From NCBI GenBank assembly GCA_031769625.1, contig JAUIMM010002340.1, positions 62,001 through 126,000 on the forward strand: a stretch of DNA of 64,000 bases, given 5' to 3'. The notes under the pieces were generated by a model. That model did no database searches and was not told where the DNA came from. It was given only the letters and a program-made list of their open reading frames with translations. This stretch comes from Taudactylus pleione (Eukaryota > Chordata > Amphibia > Anura > Myobatrachidae). Positions within the stretch are counted from its first letter, which is position 1, and each line of letters starts with the position of its first letter. Positions 1 through 12,470 of this stretch are shown piece by piece. The position numbers and the translations under genes were made by a program.

Positions 1-163
1 CATCACATTTGTTGGTCTTGGTCTTCAACACATCCAGTGAAATTTTGAGCTGTCTGTGTTTGCTACAAGAGGAGATAACACAAAGTATGCGCTTTTGTTG
101 TTTCCATTGCTTTCAATGCATTTTGGCCTAAAACGAGCAATTGCTGTTTTCTCTTAAACGCAA
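1..163 (+). repeat. Partial monomer at the left window edge
   Basis: The window opens inside a monomer, at the catcacatttg motif that lies about 20 bases into the unit. It carries ttggtcttgg, tatgcgc, gtttcc and the cgagcaatt ending with its CAATTG site at 138-143. The array therefore continues to the left. Confidence 0.95.
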
Positions 164-347
164 CATGGGAGAAAAACCATTTCACATCACATTTGTGGGT
201 ATTGGTCTTCAACACATCCAGTGAAATTTTGAGCTGTCTGTGTTTGCTACAAGAGGAGATAACACAAAGTATGCGCTTTTGTTGTTTCCATTGCTTTCAA
301 TGCATTTTGGCCTAAAACGTGCATTTGCTGTTTTCTCTTAAACGCAA
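164..347 (+). repeat. First complete monomer, used as the phase reference
   Basis: This monomer, counted from catgggag, is exactly 184 bases with 71 G or C (about 39%). Landmarks within it are a cacatcac motif, a direct doublet ggtctt seen fully in tgg-tcttggtcttc variants, the cagtgaaa site, the ctgtctg site, a gaggagataac segment, three CpGs (274-275, 318-319, 343-344), an imperfect dyad ttttggcc-t-aaaa at 305-317 containing a GGCC site, and a terminal cttaaacgcaa. Other monomers replace cgtgcattt with cgagcaatt, which makes the 8-base palindrome gcaattgc. I see no match to the CENP-B box pattern (TTCG then CGGG) here or in any variant. The phase choice is arbitrary. Confidence 0.95.
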
Positions 348-2569
348 CATGGGAGAAAAACCATTTCACATCACATTTGTGGGTCTTGGTCTTCAACACA
401 TCCAGTGAAATTTTGAGCTGTCTGTGTTTGCTACAAGAGGAGATAACACAAAGTATGCGCTTTTGTTGGTTCCATTGCTTTCAATGCATTTTTGCCTAAA
501 ACGAGCAATTGCTGTTTTCTCTTAAACGCAACATGGGAGAAAAACCATTTCACATCACATTTGTGGGTCTTGGTCTTCAACACATCCAGTGAAATTTTGA
601 GCTGTCTGTGTTTGCTACAAGAGGAGATAACACAAAGTATGCGCTTTTGTTGTTTTCATTGCTTTCAATGCATTTTGGAATTAAACGTGCATTTGCTGTT
701 TTCTCTTAAACGCAACATGGGAGAAAAACCATTTCACATCACATTTGTTGGTCTTGGTCTTCAACACATCCAGTGAAATTTTGAGCTGTCTGTGTTTGCT
801 ACAAGAGGAGATAACACAAAGTATGCGCTTTTGTTGTTTCCATTGCTTTCAATGCATTTTGGCCTAAAACGTGCATTTGCTGTTTTCTCTTAAACGCAAC
901 ATGGGAGAAAAACCATTTCACATCACATTTGTGGGTCTTGGTCTTCAACACATCCAGTGAAATTTTGAGCTGTCTGTGTTTGCTACAAGAGGAAATAACA
1001 CAAAGTATGCGCTTTTGTTGGTTCCATTGCTTTCAATGCATTTTTGCCTAAAACGAGCAATTGCTGTTTTCTCTTAAACGCAACATGGGAGAAAAACCAT
1101 TTCACATCACATTTGTGGGTCTTGGTCTTCAACACATCCAGTGAAATTTTGAGCTGTCTGTGTTTGCTACAAGAGGAGATAACACAAAGTATGCGCTTTT
1201 GTTGTTTTCATTGCTTTCAATGCATTTTGGCCTAAAATGTGCATTTGCTGTTTTCTCTTAAACGCAACATGGGAGAAAAACCATTTCACATCACATTTGT
1301 TGGTCTTGGTCTTCAACACATCCAGTGAAATTTTGAGCTGTCTGTGTTTGCTACAAGAGGAGATAACACAACGTATGCACTTTTGTTGTTTCCATTGCTT
1401 TCAATGCATTTTGGCCTAAAACGTGCATTTGCTGTTTTCTCGTAAATGCAACATGGGAGAAAAACCATTTCACATCACATTTGTTGGTCTTGGTCTTCAA
1501 CACATCCAGTGAAATTTTGAGCTGTCTGTGTTTGCTACAAGAGGAGATAACACAACGTATGCACTTTTGTTGTCTCCATTGCTTTCAATGCATTTTGGCC
1601 TAAAACGTGCATTTGCTGTTTTCTCTTAAACGCAACATGGGAGAAAAACCATTTCTAATCACATTTGTGGGTCTTGGTCTTCAACACATCCAGTACAATT
1701 TTGAGCTGTCTGTGTTTGCTACAAGAGGAGATAACACAAAGTATGCGCTTTTGTTGTTTTCATTGCTTTCAATGCATTTTGGCCTTAAACGTGCATTTGC
1801 TGTTTTCTCTTAAACGCAACATGGGAGAAAAACCATTTCACATCACATTTGTTGGTCTTGGTCTTCAACACATCCAGTGAAATTTTGAGCTGCCTGTGTT
1901 TGCTACAAGAGGAGATAACACAAAGTATGCGCTTTTGTTGTTTCCATTGCTTTCAATGCATTTTGGCCTAAAACGTTCAATTGCTGTTTTCTCTTAAACG
2001 CAATATGGGAGAAAAACCATTTCACATCACATTTGTGGGTCTTGGTCTTCAACACATCCAGTGAAATTTTGAGCTGTCTGTGTTTGCTACAAGAGGAGAT
2101 AACACAAAGTATGCGCTTTTGTTGGTTCCATTGCTTTCAATGCATTTTTGCCTAAAACGAGCAATTGCTGTTTTCTCTTAAACGCAACATGGGAGAAAAA
2201 CCATTTCACATCACATTTGTGGGTCTTGGTCTTCAACACATCCAGTGAAATTTTGAGCTGTCTGTGTTTGCTACAAGAGGAGATAACACAAAGTATGCGC
2301 TTTTGTTGTTTTCATTGCTTTCAATGCATTTTGGCCTAAAACGTGCATTTGCTGTTTTCTCTTAAACGCAACATGGGAGAAAAACCATTTCACATCACAT
2401 TTGTAGGTCTTGGTCTTCAACACATCCAGTGAAATTTTGAGCTGTCTGTGTTTGCTACAAGAGGAGATAACACAAAGTATGCACTTTTGTTGTTTCCATT
2501 GCTTTCAATGCATTATGGCCTAAAATGAGCAATTGCTGTTTTCTCTTAAACGCAACATGGGAGAAAAAC

Positions 2570-2580
2570 CATTTCATCAC
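2570..2580 (+). repeat. Monomer with a 3-base deletion
   Basis: The usual catttcacatcac reads catttcatcac here, so the monomer is 181 bases. The neighbouring monomer at about 2758 has a private cacctcac form at nearly the same place. These are short-range variants in the left domain. Confidence 0.9.
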
Positions 2581-2890
2581 ATTTGTTGGTATTGGTCTTC
2601 AACACATCCAGTGAAATTTTGAGCTGCCTGTGTTTGCTACAAGAGAAGATAACACAATGTATGCGCTTTTGTTGTTTCCATTGCTTTCAATGCATTTTGG
2701 CCTAAAACGTGCATTTGCTGTTTTCTCTTAAACGCAACATGGGAGAAAAACCATTTCACCTCACATTTGTTGGTATTGGTCTTCAACACATCCAGTGAAA
2801 TTTTGAGCTGTCTGTGTTTGCTACAAGAGGAGATAACACAAAGTATGCACTTTTGTTGTTTCCATTGCTTTCAATGCATTTTGGCCTAAA

Positions 2891-5650
2891 ATGAGCAATT
2901 GCTGTTTTCTCTTAAACGCAACATGGGAGAAAAACCATTTCACATCACATTTGTGGGTATTGGTCTTCAACACATCCAGTGAAATTTTGAGCTGTCTGTG
3001 TTTGCTACAAGAGGAGATAACACAAAGTATGCGCTTTTGTTGGTTCCATTGCTTTCAATGCATTTTTGCCTAAAACGAGCAATTGCTGTTTTCTCTTAAA
3101 CGCAACATGGGAGAAAAACCATTTCACATCACATTTGTGGGTCTTGGTCTTCAACACATCCAGTGAAATTTTGAGCTGTCTGTGTTTGCTACAAGAGGAG
3201 ATAACACACAGTATGCGCTTTTGTTGGTTCCATTGCTTTCAATGCATTTTTGCCTAAAACGAGCAATTGCTGTATTCTCTTAAACGCAACATGGGAGAAA
3301 AACCATTTCACATCACATTTGTGGGACTTGGTCTTCAACACATCCAGTGAAATTTTGAGCTGTCTGTGTTTGCTACAAGAGGAGATAACACAAAGTATGC
3401 GCTTTTGTTGTTTCCATTGCTTTCAATGCATTTTGGCCTAAAACGAGCAATTGCTGTTTTCTCTTAAACGCAACATGGGAGAAAAACCATTTCACATCAC
3501 ATTTGTGGGTATTGGTCTTCAACACATCCAGTGAAATTTTGAGCTGTCTGTGTTTGCTACAAGAGGAGATAACACAAAGTATGCGCTTTTGTTGTTTCCA
3601 TTGCTTTCAATGCATTTTGGCCTAAAACGTGCATTTGCTGTTTTCTCTTAAACGCAACATGGGAGAAAAACCATTTCACATCACATTTGTGGGTCTTGGT
3701 CTTCAACACATCCAGTGAAATTTTGAGCTGTCTGTGTTTGCCACAAGAGGAGATAACACAAAGTATGCGCTTTTGTTGGTTCCATTGCTTTCAATGCATT
3801 TTTGCCTAAAACGAGCAATTGCTGTTTTCTCTTAAACGCAACATGGGAGAAAAACCATTTCACATCACATTTGTGGGTCTTGGTCTTCAACACATCCAGT
3901 GAAATTTTGAGCTGTCTGTGTTTGCTACAAGAGGAGATAACACAAAGTATGTGCTTTTGTTGTTTCCATTGCTTTCAATGCATTTTGGCCTAAAACGTGC
4001 AATTGCTGTTTTCTCTTAAACGCAATATGGGAGAAAAACCATTTCACATCAGATTTGTGGGTCTTGGTCTTCAACACATCCAGTGAAATTTTGAGCTGTC
4101 TGTGTTTGCTACAAGAGGAGATAACACAAAGTATGCGCTTTTGTTGTTTCCATTGCTTTCAATGCATTTTGGCCTAAAATGAGCAATTGCTGTTTTCTCT
4201 TAAACGCAACATGGGAGAAAAACCATTTCACATCACATTTGTTGGTCTTGGTCTTCAACACATCCAGTGAAATTTTGAGCTGTCTGTGTTTGCTACAAGA
4301 GGAGATAACACAAAGTATGCGCTTTTGTTGTTTCCATTGCTTTCAAAGCATTTTGGCCTAAAACGTGCATTTGCTGTTTTCTCTTAAACGCAACATGGGA
4401 GAAAAACCATTTCTAATCACATTTGTGGGTATTGGTCTTCAACACATCCAGTGAAATTTTGAGCTGTCTGTGTTTGCTACAAGAGGAGATAACACAAAGT
4501 ATGCGCTTTTTTGTTTCCATTGCTTTCAATGCATTTTGGCCTTAAACGTGCATTTGCTGTTTTCTCTTAAACGCAACATGGGAGAAAAACCATTTCACAT
4601 CACATTTGTGGGTCTTGGTCTTCAACACATCCAGTGAAATTTTGAGCTGTCTGTGTTTGCTACAAGAGGAGATAACACAAAGTATGCGCTTTTGTTGTTT
4701 CCATTGCTTTCAAAGCATTTTGGCCTAAAACGTGCATTTGCTGTTTTCTCTTAAACGCAACATGGGAGAAAAACCATTTCACATCAAGTTTGTTGGTCTT
4801 GGTCTTCAACACATCCAGTGAAATTTTGAGCTGTCTGTGTTTGCTACAAGAGGAGATAACACAACGTATGCACTTTTGTTGTTTCCATTGCTTTCAATGC
4901 ATTTTGGCCTAAAACGTGCATTTGCTGTTTTCTCTTAAACGCAACATGGGAGAAAAACCATTTCACATCACATTTGTTGGTCTTGGTCTTCAACACATCC
5001 AGTGAAATTTTGAGCTGTCTGTGTTTGGTACAAGAGGAGATAACACAACGTATGCACTTTTGTTGTTTCCATTGCTTTCAATGCATTTTGGCCTAAAACG
5101 TGCATTTGCTGTTTTCTCTTAAACGCAACATGGGAGAAAAACCATTTCACATCACATTTGTTGGTCTTGGTCTTCAACACATCCAGTGAAATTTTGAGCT
5201 GCCTGTGTTTGCTACAAGAGGAGATAACACAAAGTATGCGCTTTTGTTGTTTCCATTGCTTTCAATGCATTTTGGCCTAAAACGTGCAATTGCTGTTTTC
5301 TCTTAAACGCAATATGGGAGAAAAACCATTTCACATCACATTTGTGGGTCTTGGTCTTCAACACATCCAGTGAAATTTTGAGCTGTCTGTGTTTGCTACA
5401 AGAGGAGATAACACAAAGTATGCGCTTTTCTTGGTTTCATTGCTTTCAATGCATTTTTGCCTAAAACGAGCAATTGCTGTTTTCTCTTAAACGCAACATG
5501 GGAGAAAAACCATTTCACATCACATTTGTGGGTCTTGGTCTTCAACACATCCAGTGAAATTTTGAGCTGTCTGTGTTTGCTACAAGAGGAGATAACACAA
5601 AGTATGCGCTTTTGTTGTTTTCATTGCTTTCAATGCATTTTGGCCTAAAA
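2891..5650 (+). repeat. Flank-type block that recurs at 48.0 and 55.7 kb
   Basis: The ordered markers are cctaaaatgagc (2888), two consecutive ggttcc/tttttgcc monomers, tgtattctct (3271), later atcaagttt (4783), two acaacgtatgcac monomers, then gtgcaatt with cgcaatatggg and another ggttcc-like monomer. The same order occurs at 47.98-50.1 kb and 55.7-57.85 kb, where the interval from tgtattctct to atcaagttt is about 960 bases instead of 1,512. This copy is therefore three monomers longer in that interval. A single-base loss near 4510 (ctttttt-gtttcc) also belongs to this copy only. Confidence 0.8.
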
Positions 5651-8600
5651 CGTGCATTTGCTGTTTTCTCTTAAACGCAACATGGGAGAAAAACCATTTC
5701 ACATCACATTTGTAGGTCTTGGTCTTCAACACATCCAGTGAAATTTTGAGCTGTTTGTGTTTGCTACAAGAGGAGATAACACAAAGTATGCACTTTTGTT
5801 GTTTCCATTGCTTTCAATGCATTTTGGCCTAAAATGAGCAATTGCTGTTTTCTCTTAAATGCAACATGGGAGAAAAACCATTTCACATCACATTTGTGGG
5901 TATTGGTCTTCAACACATCCAGTGAAATTTTGAGCTGTCTGTGTTTGCTACAAGTGGAGATAACACAAAGTATGCGCTTTTGTTGTTTCCATTGCTTTCA
6001 AAGCATTTTGGCCTAAAACGTGCATTTGCTGTTTTCTCTTAAACGCAACATGGGAGAAAAACCATTTCACATCACATTTGTTGGTCTTGGTCTTCAACAC
6101 ATCCAGTGAAATTTTGAGCTGCCTGTGTTTGCTACAAGAGAAGATAACACAATGTATGCGCTTTTGTTGTTTCCATTGCTTTCAATGCATTTTGGCCTAA
6201 AACGTGCATTTGCTGTTTTCTCTTAAACGCAACATGGGAGAAAAACCATTTCACATCACATTTGTGGGTCTTGGTCTTCAACTCATCCAGTGAAATTTTG
6301 AACTGTCTGTGTTTGCTACAAGAGGAGATAACACAAAGTATGCGCTTTTGTTGGTTCCATTGCTTTCAATGCATTTTGGCCTAAAACGAGCAATTGCTGT
6401 TTTCTCTTAAATGCATCATGGGAGAAAAAACATTTCACATCACATTTGTGGGTCTTGGTCTTCAACACATCCAGTGAAATTTTGAGCTGTCTGTGTTTGC
6501 TACAAGAGGAGATAACACAAAGTATGCGCTTTTGTTGGTTCCATTGCTTTCAATGCATTTTTGCCTAAAACGAGCAATTGCTGTTTTCTCTTAAACGCAA
6601 CATGGGAGAAAAACCATTTCACATCACATTTGTGGGTCTTGGTCTTCAACACATCCAGTGAAATTTTGAGCTGTCTGTGTTTGCTACAAGAGGAGATAAC
6701 ACAAAGTATGCGCTTTTGTTGGTTCCATTGCTTTCAATGCATTTTTGCCTAAAACGAGCAATTGCTGTATTCTCTTAAACGCAACATGGGAGAAAAACCA
6801 TTTCACATCACATTTGTGGGTCTTGGTCTTCAACACATCCAGTGAAATTTTGAGCTGTCTGTGTTTGCTACAAGAGGAGATAACACAAAGTATGCGCTTT
6901 TGTTGTTTTCATTGCTTTCAATGCATTTTGGCCTTAAACGTGCATTTGCTGTTTTCTCTTAAACGCAACATGGGAGAAAAACCATTTCACATCACATTTG
7001 TTGGTCTTGGTCTTCAACACATCCAGTGAAATTTTGAGCTGCCTGTGTTTGCTACAAGAGGAGATAACACAAAGTATGCGCTTTTGTTGTTTCCATTGCT
7101 TTCAATGCATTTTGGCCTAAAACGAGCAATTGCTGTTTTCTCTTAAACGCAACATGGGAGAAAAACCATTTCACATCACATTTGTGGGTATTGGTCTTCA
7201 ACACATCCAGTGAAATTTTGAGCTGTCTGTGTTTGCTACAAGAGGAGATAACACAAAGTATGCGCTATTGTTGTTTCCATTGCTTTCAAAGCATTTTGGC
7301 CTAAAACGTGCATTTGCTGTTTTCTCTTAAACGCAACATGGGAGAAAAACCATTTCACATCACATTTGTTGGAATTGGTCTTCAACACATCCAGTGAAAT
7401 TTTGAGCTGCCTGTGTTTGCTACAAGAGGAGATAACACAAAGTATGCGCTTTTGTTGTTTCCATTGCTTTCAAAGCATTTTGGCCTAAAACGTGCATTTG
7501 CTGTTTTCTCTTAAACGCAACATGGGAGAAAAACCATTTCACATCACATTTGTTGGTCTTGGTCTTCAACACATCCAGTAAAATTTTGAGCTGTCTGTGT
7601 TTGCTACAAGAGGAGATAACACAAAGTATGCACTTTTGTTGTTTCCATTGCTTTCAATGCATTTTGGCCTAAAACATGCATTTGCTGTTTTCTATTAAAC
7701 GCAACATGGGAGAAAAACCATTTCACATCACATTTGTTGGTCTTGGTCTTCAACACATCCAGTGAAATTTTGAGCTGCCTGTGTTTGCTACAAGAGGAGA
7801 TAACACAAAGTATGCACTTTTGTTGTTTCCATTGCTTTCAATGCATTTTGGCCTAAAACGTGCATTTGCTGTTTTCTCTTAAACGCAACATGGGAGAAAA
7901 ACCATTTCACATCACATTTGTGGGTCTTGGTCTTCAACACATCCAGTGAAATTTTGAGCTGTCTGTGTTTGCTACAAGAGGAGATAACACAAAGTATGCA
8001 CTTTTGTTGTTTCCATTGCTTTCAATGCATTTGGGCCTAAAACGTGCATTAGCTGTTTTCTCTTAAACGCAACATGGGAGAAAAACCATTTCACATCACA
8101 TTTGTGGGTCTTGGTCTTCAACACATCCAGTGAAATTTTGAGCTGTCTGTGTTTGCTACAAGAGGAGATAACACAAAGTATGCGCTTTTGTTGTTTCCAT
8201 TGCTTTCAATGCATTTTGGCCTAAATTGTGCATTTGCTGTTTTCTCTTAAACGCAACATGGGAGAAAAACCATTTCACATCACATTTGTGGGTCTTGGTC
8301 TTCAACACATCCAGTGAAATTTTGAGCTGTCTGTGTTTGCTACAAGAGGAGATAACACAAAGTATGCGCTTTTGTTGTTTTCATTGCTTTCAATGCATTT
8401 TGGCCTAAAACGTGCATTTGCTGTTTTCTCTTAAACGCAACATGGGAGAAAAACCATTTCACATCACATTTGTTGGTCTTGGTCTTCAACACATCCAGTG
8501 AAATTTTGAGCTGTCTGAGTTTGCTACAAGAGGAGATAACACAAAGTATGCGCTTTTGTTGTTTCCATTGCTTTCAAAGCATTTTGGCCTAAAACGTGCA

Positions 8601-11600
8601 TTTGCTGTTTTCTCTTAAACGCAACATGGGAGAAAAACCATTTCACATCACATTTGTGGGTCTTGGTCTTCAACACATCCAGTGAAATTTTGAGCTGTCT
8701 GTGTTTGCTACAAGAGGAGATAACACAAAGTATGTGCTTTTGTTGTTTCCATTGCTTTCAAAGCATTTTGGCCTAAAACGTGCATTTGCTGTTTTCTCTT
8801 AAACGCAACATGGGAGAAAAACCATTTCACATCACATTTGTTGGTCTTGGTCTTCAACACATCCAGTGAAATTTTGAGCTGTCTGTGTTTGCTACAAGAG
8901 GAGATAACACAAAGTATGCGCTTTTGTTGTTTCCATTGCTTTCAAAGCATTTTGGCCTAAAACGTGCATTTGCTGTTTTCTCTTAAACGCAACATGGGAG
9001 AAAAACCATTTCACATCACATTTGTTGGTCTTGGTCTTCAACACATCCAGTGAAATTTTGAGCTGCCTGTGTTTGCTACAAGAGGAGATAACACAAAGTA
9101 TGCACTTTTGTTGTTTCCATTGCTTTCAATGCATTTGGGCCTAAAACGTGCATTTGCTGTTTTCTCTTAAACGCAACATGGGAGAAAAACCATTTCACAT
9201 CACATTTGTGGGTCTTGGTCTTCAACACATCCAGTGAAATTTTGAGCTGTCTGTGTTTGCTACAAGAGGAGATAACACAAAGTATGCGCTTTTGTTGTTT
9301 TCATTGCTTTCAATGTATTTTGGCCTAAAACGTGCATTTGCTGTTTTCTCTTAAACGCAACATGGGAGAAAAACCATTTCACATCACATTTGTTGGTCTT
9401 GGTCTTCAACACATCCAGTGAAATTTTGAGCTGTCTGTGTTTGCTACAAGAGGAGATAACACAAAGTATGCGCTTTTGTTGTTTCCATTGCTTTCAAAGC
9501 ATTTTGGCCTAAAACGTGCATTTGCTGTTTTCTCTTAAACGCAACATGGGAGAAAAACCATTTCACATCACATTTGTTGGTCTTGGTCTTCAACACATCC
9601 AGTGAAATTTTGAGCTGTCTGTGTTTGCTACAAGAGGAGATAACACAAAGTATGCGCTTTTGTTGTTTCCATTGCTTTTAAAGCATTTTGGCCTAAAACG
9701 TGCATTTGCTGTTTTCTCTTAAACGCAACATGGGAGAAAAACCATTTCTAATCACATTTGTTGGTCTTGGTCTTCAACACATCCAGTGAAATTTTGAGCT
9801 GCCTGTGTTTGCTACAAGAGGAGATAACACAAAGTATGCGCTTTTGTTGTTTCCATTGCTTTCAATGCATTTTGGCCTAAAACGAGCAATTGCTGTTTTC
9901 TCTTAAACGCAACATGGGAGAAAAACCATTTCACATCACATTTGTGGGTATTGGTCTTCAACACATCCAGTGAAATTTTGAGCTGTCTGTGTTTGCTACA
10001 AGAGGATATAACACAAAGTATGTGCTTTTGTTGTTTCCATTGCTTTCAAAGCATTTTGGCCTAAAACGTGCATTTGCTGTTTTCTCATAAACGCAACATG
10101 GGAGAAAAACCATTTCACATCACATTTGTTGGTCTTGGTCTTCAACACATCCAGGGAAATTTTGAGCTGCCTGTGTTTGCTACAAGAGGAGATAACAAAA
10201 AGTATGCGCTTTTGTTGTTTCCATTGCTTTCAAAGCATTTTGGCCTAAAACGTGCATTTGCTGTTTTCTCTTAAACGCAACATGGGAGAAAAACCATTTC
10301 ACATCACATTTGTTGGTCTTGGTCTTCAACACATCCAGTGAAATTTTGAGCTGTCTGTGTTTGCTACAAGAGGAGATAACACAAAGTATGCACTTTTGTT
10401 GTTTCCATTGCTTTCAATGCATTTTTGCCTAAAACGTGCATTTGCTGTTTTCTCTTAAACGCAACATGGGAGAAAAACCATTTCACATCACATTTGTTGG
10501 TCTTGGTCTTCAACACATCCAGTGAAATTTTGAGCTGCCTGTGTTTGCTACAAGAGGAGATAACACAAAGTATGCACTTTTGTTGTTTCCATTGCTTTCA
10601 ATGCATTTGGGCCTAAAACGTGCATTTGCTGTTTTCTCTTAAACGCAACATGGGAGAAAAACCAGTTCACATCACATTTGTGGGTCTTGGTCTTCAACAC
10701 ATCCAGTGAAATTTTGAGCTGTCTGTGTTTGCTACAAGAGGAGATAACACAAAGTATGCGCTTTTGTTGTTTCCATTGCTTTCAAAGCATTTTGGCCTAA
10801 AACGTGCATTTGCTGTTTTCTCTTAAACGCAACATGGGAGAAAAACCATTTCACATCACATTTGTTGGTCTTGGTCTTCAACACATCCAGTGAAATTTTG
10901 AGCTGCCTGTGTTTGCTACAAGAGGAGATAACACAAAGTATGCGCTTTTGTTGTTTCCATTGCTTTCAATGCATTTTGGCCTAAAACGAGCAATTGCTGT
11001 TTTCTCTTAAACGCAACATGGGAGAAAAACCATTTCACATCACATTTGTGGGTATTGGTCTTCAACACATCCAGTGAAATTTTGAGCTGTCTGTGTTTGC
11101 TACAAGAGGAGATAACACAAAGTATGCGCTTTTGTTGTTTCCATTGCTTTCAAAGCATTTTGGCCTAAAACGTGCATTTGCTGTTTTCTCATAAACGCAA
11201 CATGGGAGAAAAACCATTTCACATCACATTTGTTGGTCTTGGTCTTCAACACATCCAGGGAAATTTTGAGCTGCCTGTGTTTGCTACAAGAGGAGATAAC
11301 AAAAAGTATGCGCTTTTGTTGTTTCCATTGCTTTCAAAGCATTTTGGCCTAAAACGTGCATTTGCTGTTTTCTCTTAAACGCAACATGGGAGAAAAACCA
11401 TTTCACATCACATTTGTTGGTCTTGGTCTTCAACACATCCAGTGAAATTTTGAGCTGTCTGTGTTTGCTACAAGAGGAGATAACACAAAGTATGTGCTTT
11501 TGTTGTTTCCATTGCTTTCAAAGCATTTTGGCCTAAAACGTGCATTTGCTGTTTTCTCTTAAACGCAACATGGGAGAAAAACCATTTCACATCACATTTG

Positions 11601-12454
11601 TTGGTCTTGGTCTTCAACACATCCAGTGAAATTTTGAGCTGTCTGTGTTTGCTACAAGAGGAGATAACACAAAGTATGCACTTTTGTTGTTTCCATTGCT
11701 TTCAATGCATTTTGGCCTAAAACGTGCATTTGCTGTTTTCTCTTAAACGCAACATGGGAGAAAAACCATTTCACATCACATTTGTTGGTCTTGGTCTTCA
11801 ACACATCCAGTGAAATTTTGAGCTGCCTGTGTTTGCTACAAGAGGAGATAACACAAAGTATGCACTTTTGTTGTTTCCATTGCTTTCAATGCATTTGGGC
11901 CTAAAACGTGCATTTGCTGTTTTCTCTTAAACGCAACATGGGAGAAAAACCATTTCACATCACATTTGTGGGTCTTGGTCTTCAACACATCCAGTGAAAT
12001 TTTGAGCTGTCTGTGTTTGCTACAAGAGGAGATAACACAAAGTATGCGCTTTTGTTGTTTCCATTGCTTTCAAAGCATTTTGGCCTAAAACGTGCATTTG
12101 CTGTTTTCTCTTAAACGCAACATGGGAGAAAAACCATTTCTAATCACATTTGTTGGTCTTGGTCTTCAACACATCCAGTGAAATTTTGAGCTGCCTGTGT
12201 TTGCTACAAGAGGAGATAACACAAAGTATGCGCTTTTGTTGTTTCCATTGCTTTCAATGCATTTTGGCCTAAAACGAGCAATTGCTGTTTTCTCTTAAAC
12301 GCAACATGGGAGAAAAACCATTTCACATCACATTTGTGGGTATTGGTCTTCAACACATCCAGTGAAATTTTGAGCTGTCTGTGTTTGCTACAAGAGGAGA
12401 TAACACAAAGTATGTGCTTTTGTTGTTTCCATTGCTTTCAAAGCATTTTGGCCT

Positions 12455-12470
12455 AAAATCATTTGCTGTT
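12455..12470 (+). repeat. Monomer with a 3-base deletion at a class junction
   Basis: The usual cctaaaacgtgcattt reads cctaaaatcattt here, three bases short, at the end of a G-type monomer. The following monomer is D type rather than H, so an H monomer is missing. The lesion may lie at or near a recombination point. Confidence 0.75.

Larger units (their letters stand above)
1..8000 (+). repeat. Left flank-type satellite domain
   Basis: This stretch is defined by monomers that combine ggttcc with tttttgcc and a cgagcaatt ending. Their tttttgcc sites follow atg positions 492, 1044, 2148, 3066, 3250, 3802, 5457, 6561 and 6745. Most spacings are close to 552, 1104 or 1656 bases (3, 6 or 9 monomers), suggesting an old three-monomer periodicity. 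Other private forms occur here: acaacgtatgcac, atcaagttt (4783), tgtattctct (3271 and 6766), cattatggcc (2513) and caactcatcc (about 6280). The core markers tttgggcc, aatgtat and ctcataaac are absent. The first 600 bases resemble 3.29-3.9 kb (offset 3,310, 18 monomers less 2 bases). The right boundary is gradual: tttgggcc first appears near 8032. Confidence 0.8.

Noticed and set aside
3681..3893. Possible inverted satellite block because of a reverse-strand reading frame
   Set aside because: The forward anchors catgggag and gagataac are in normal orientation here; the strand never switches.
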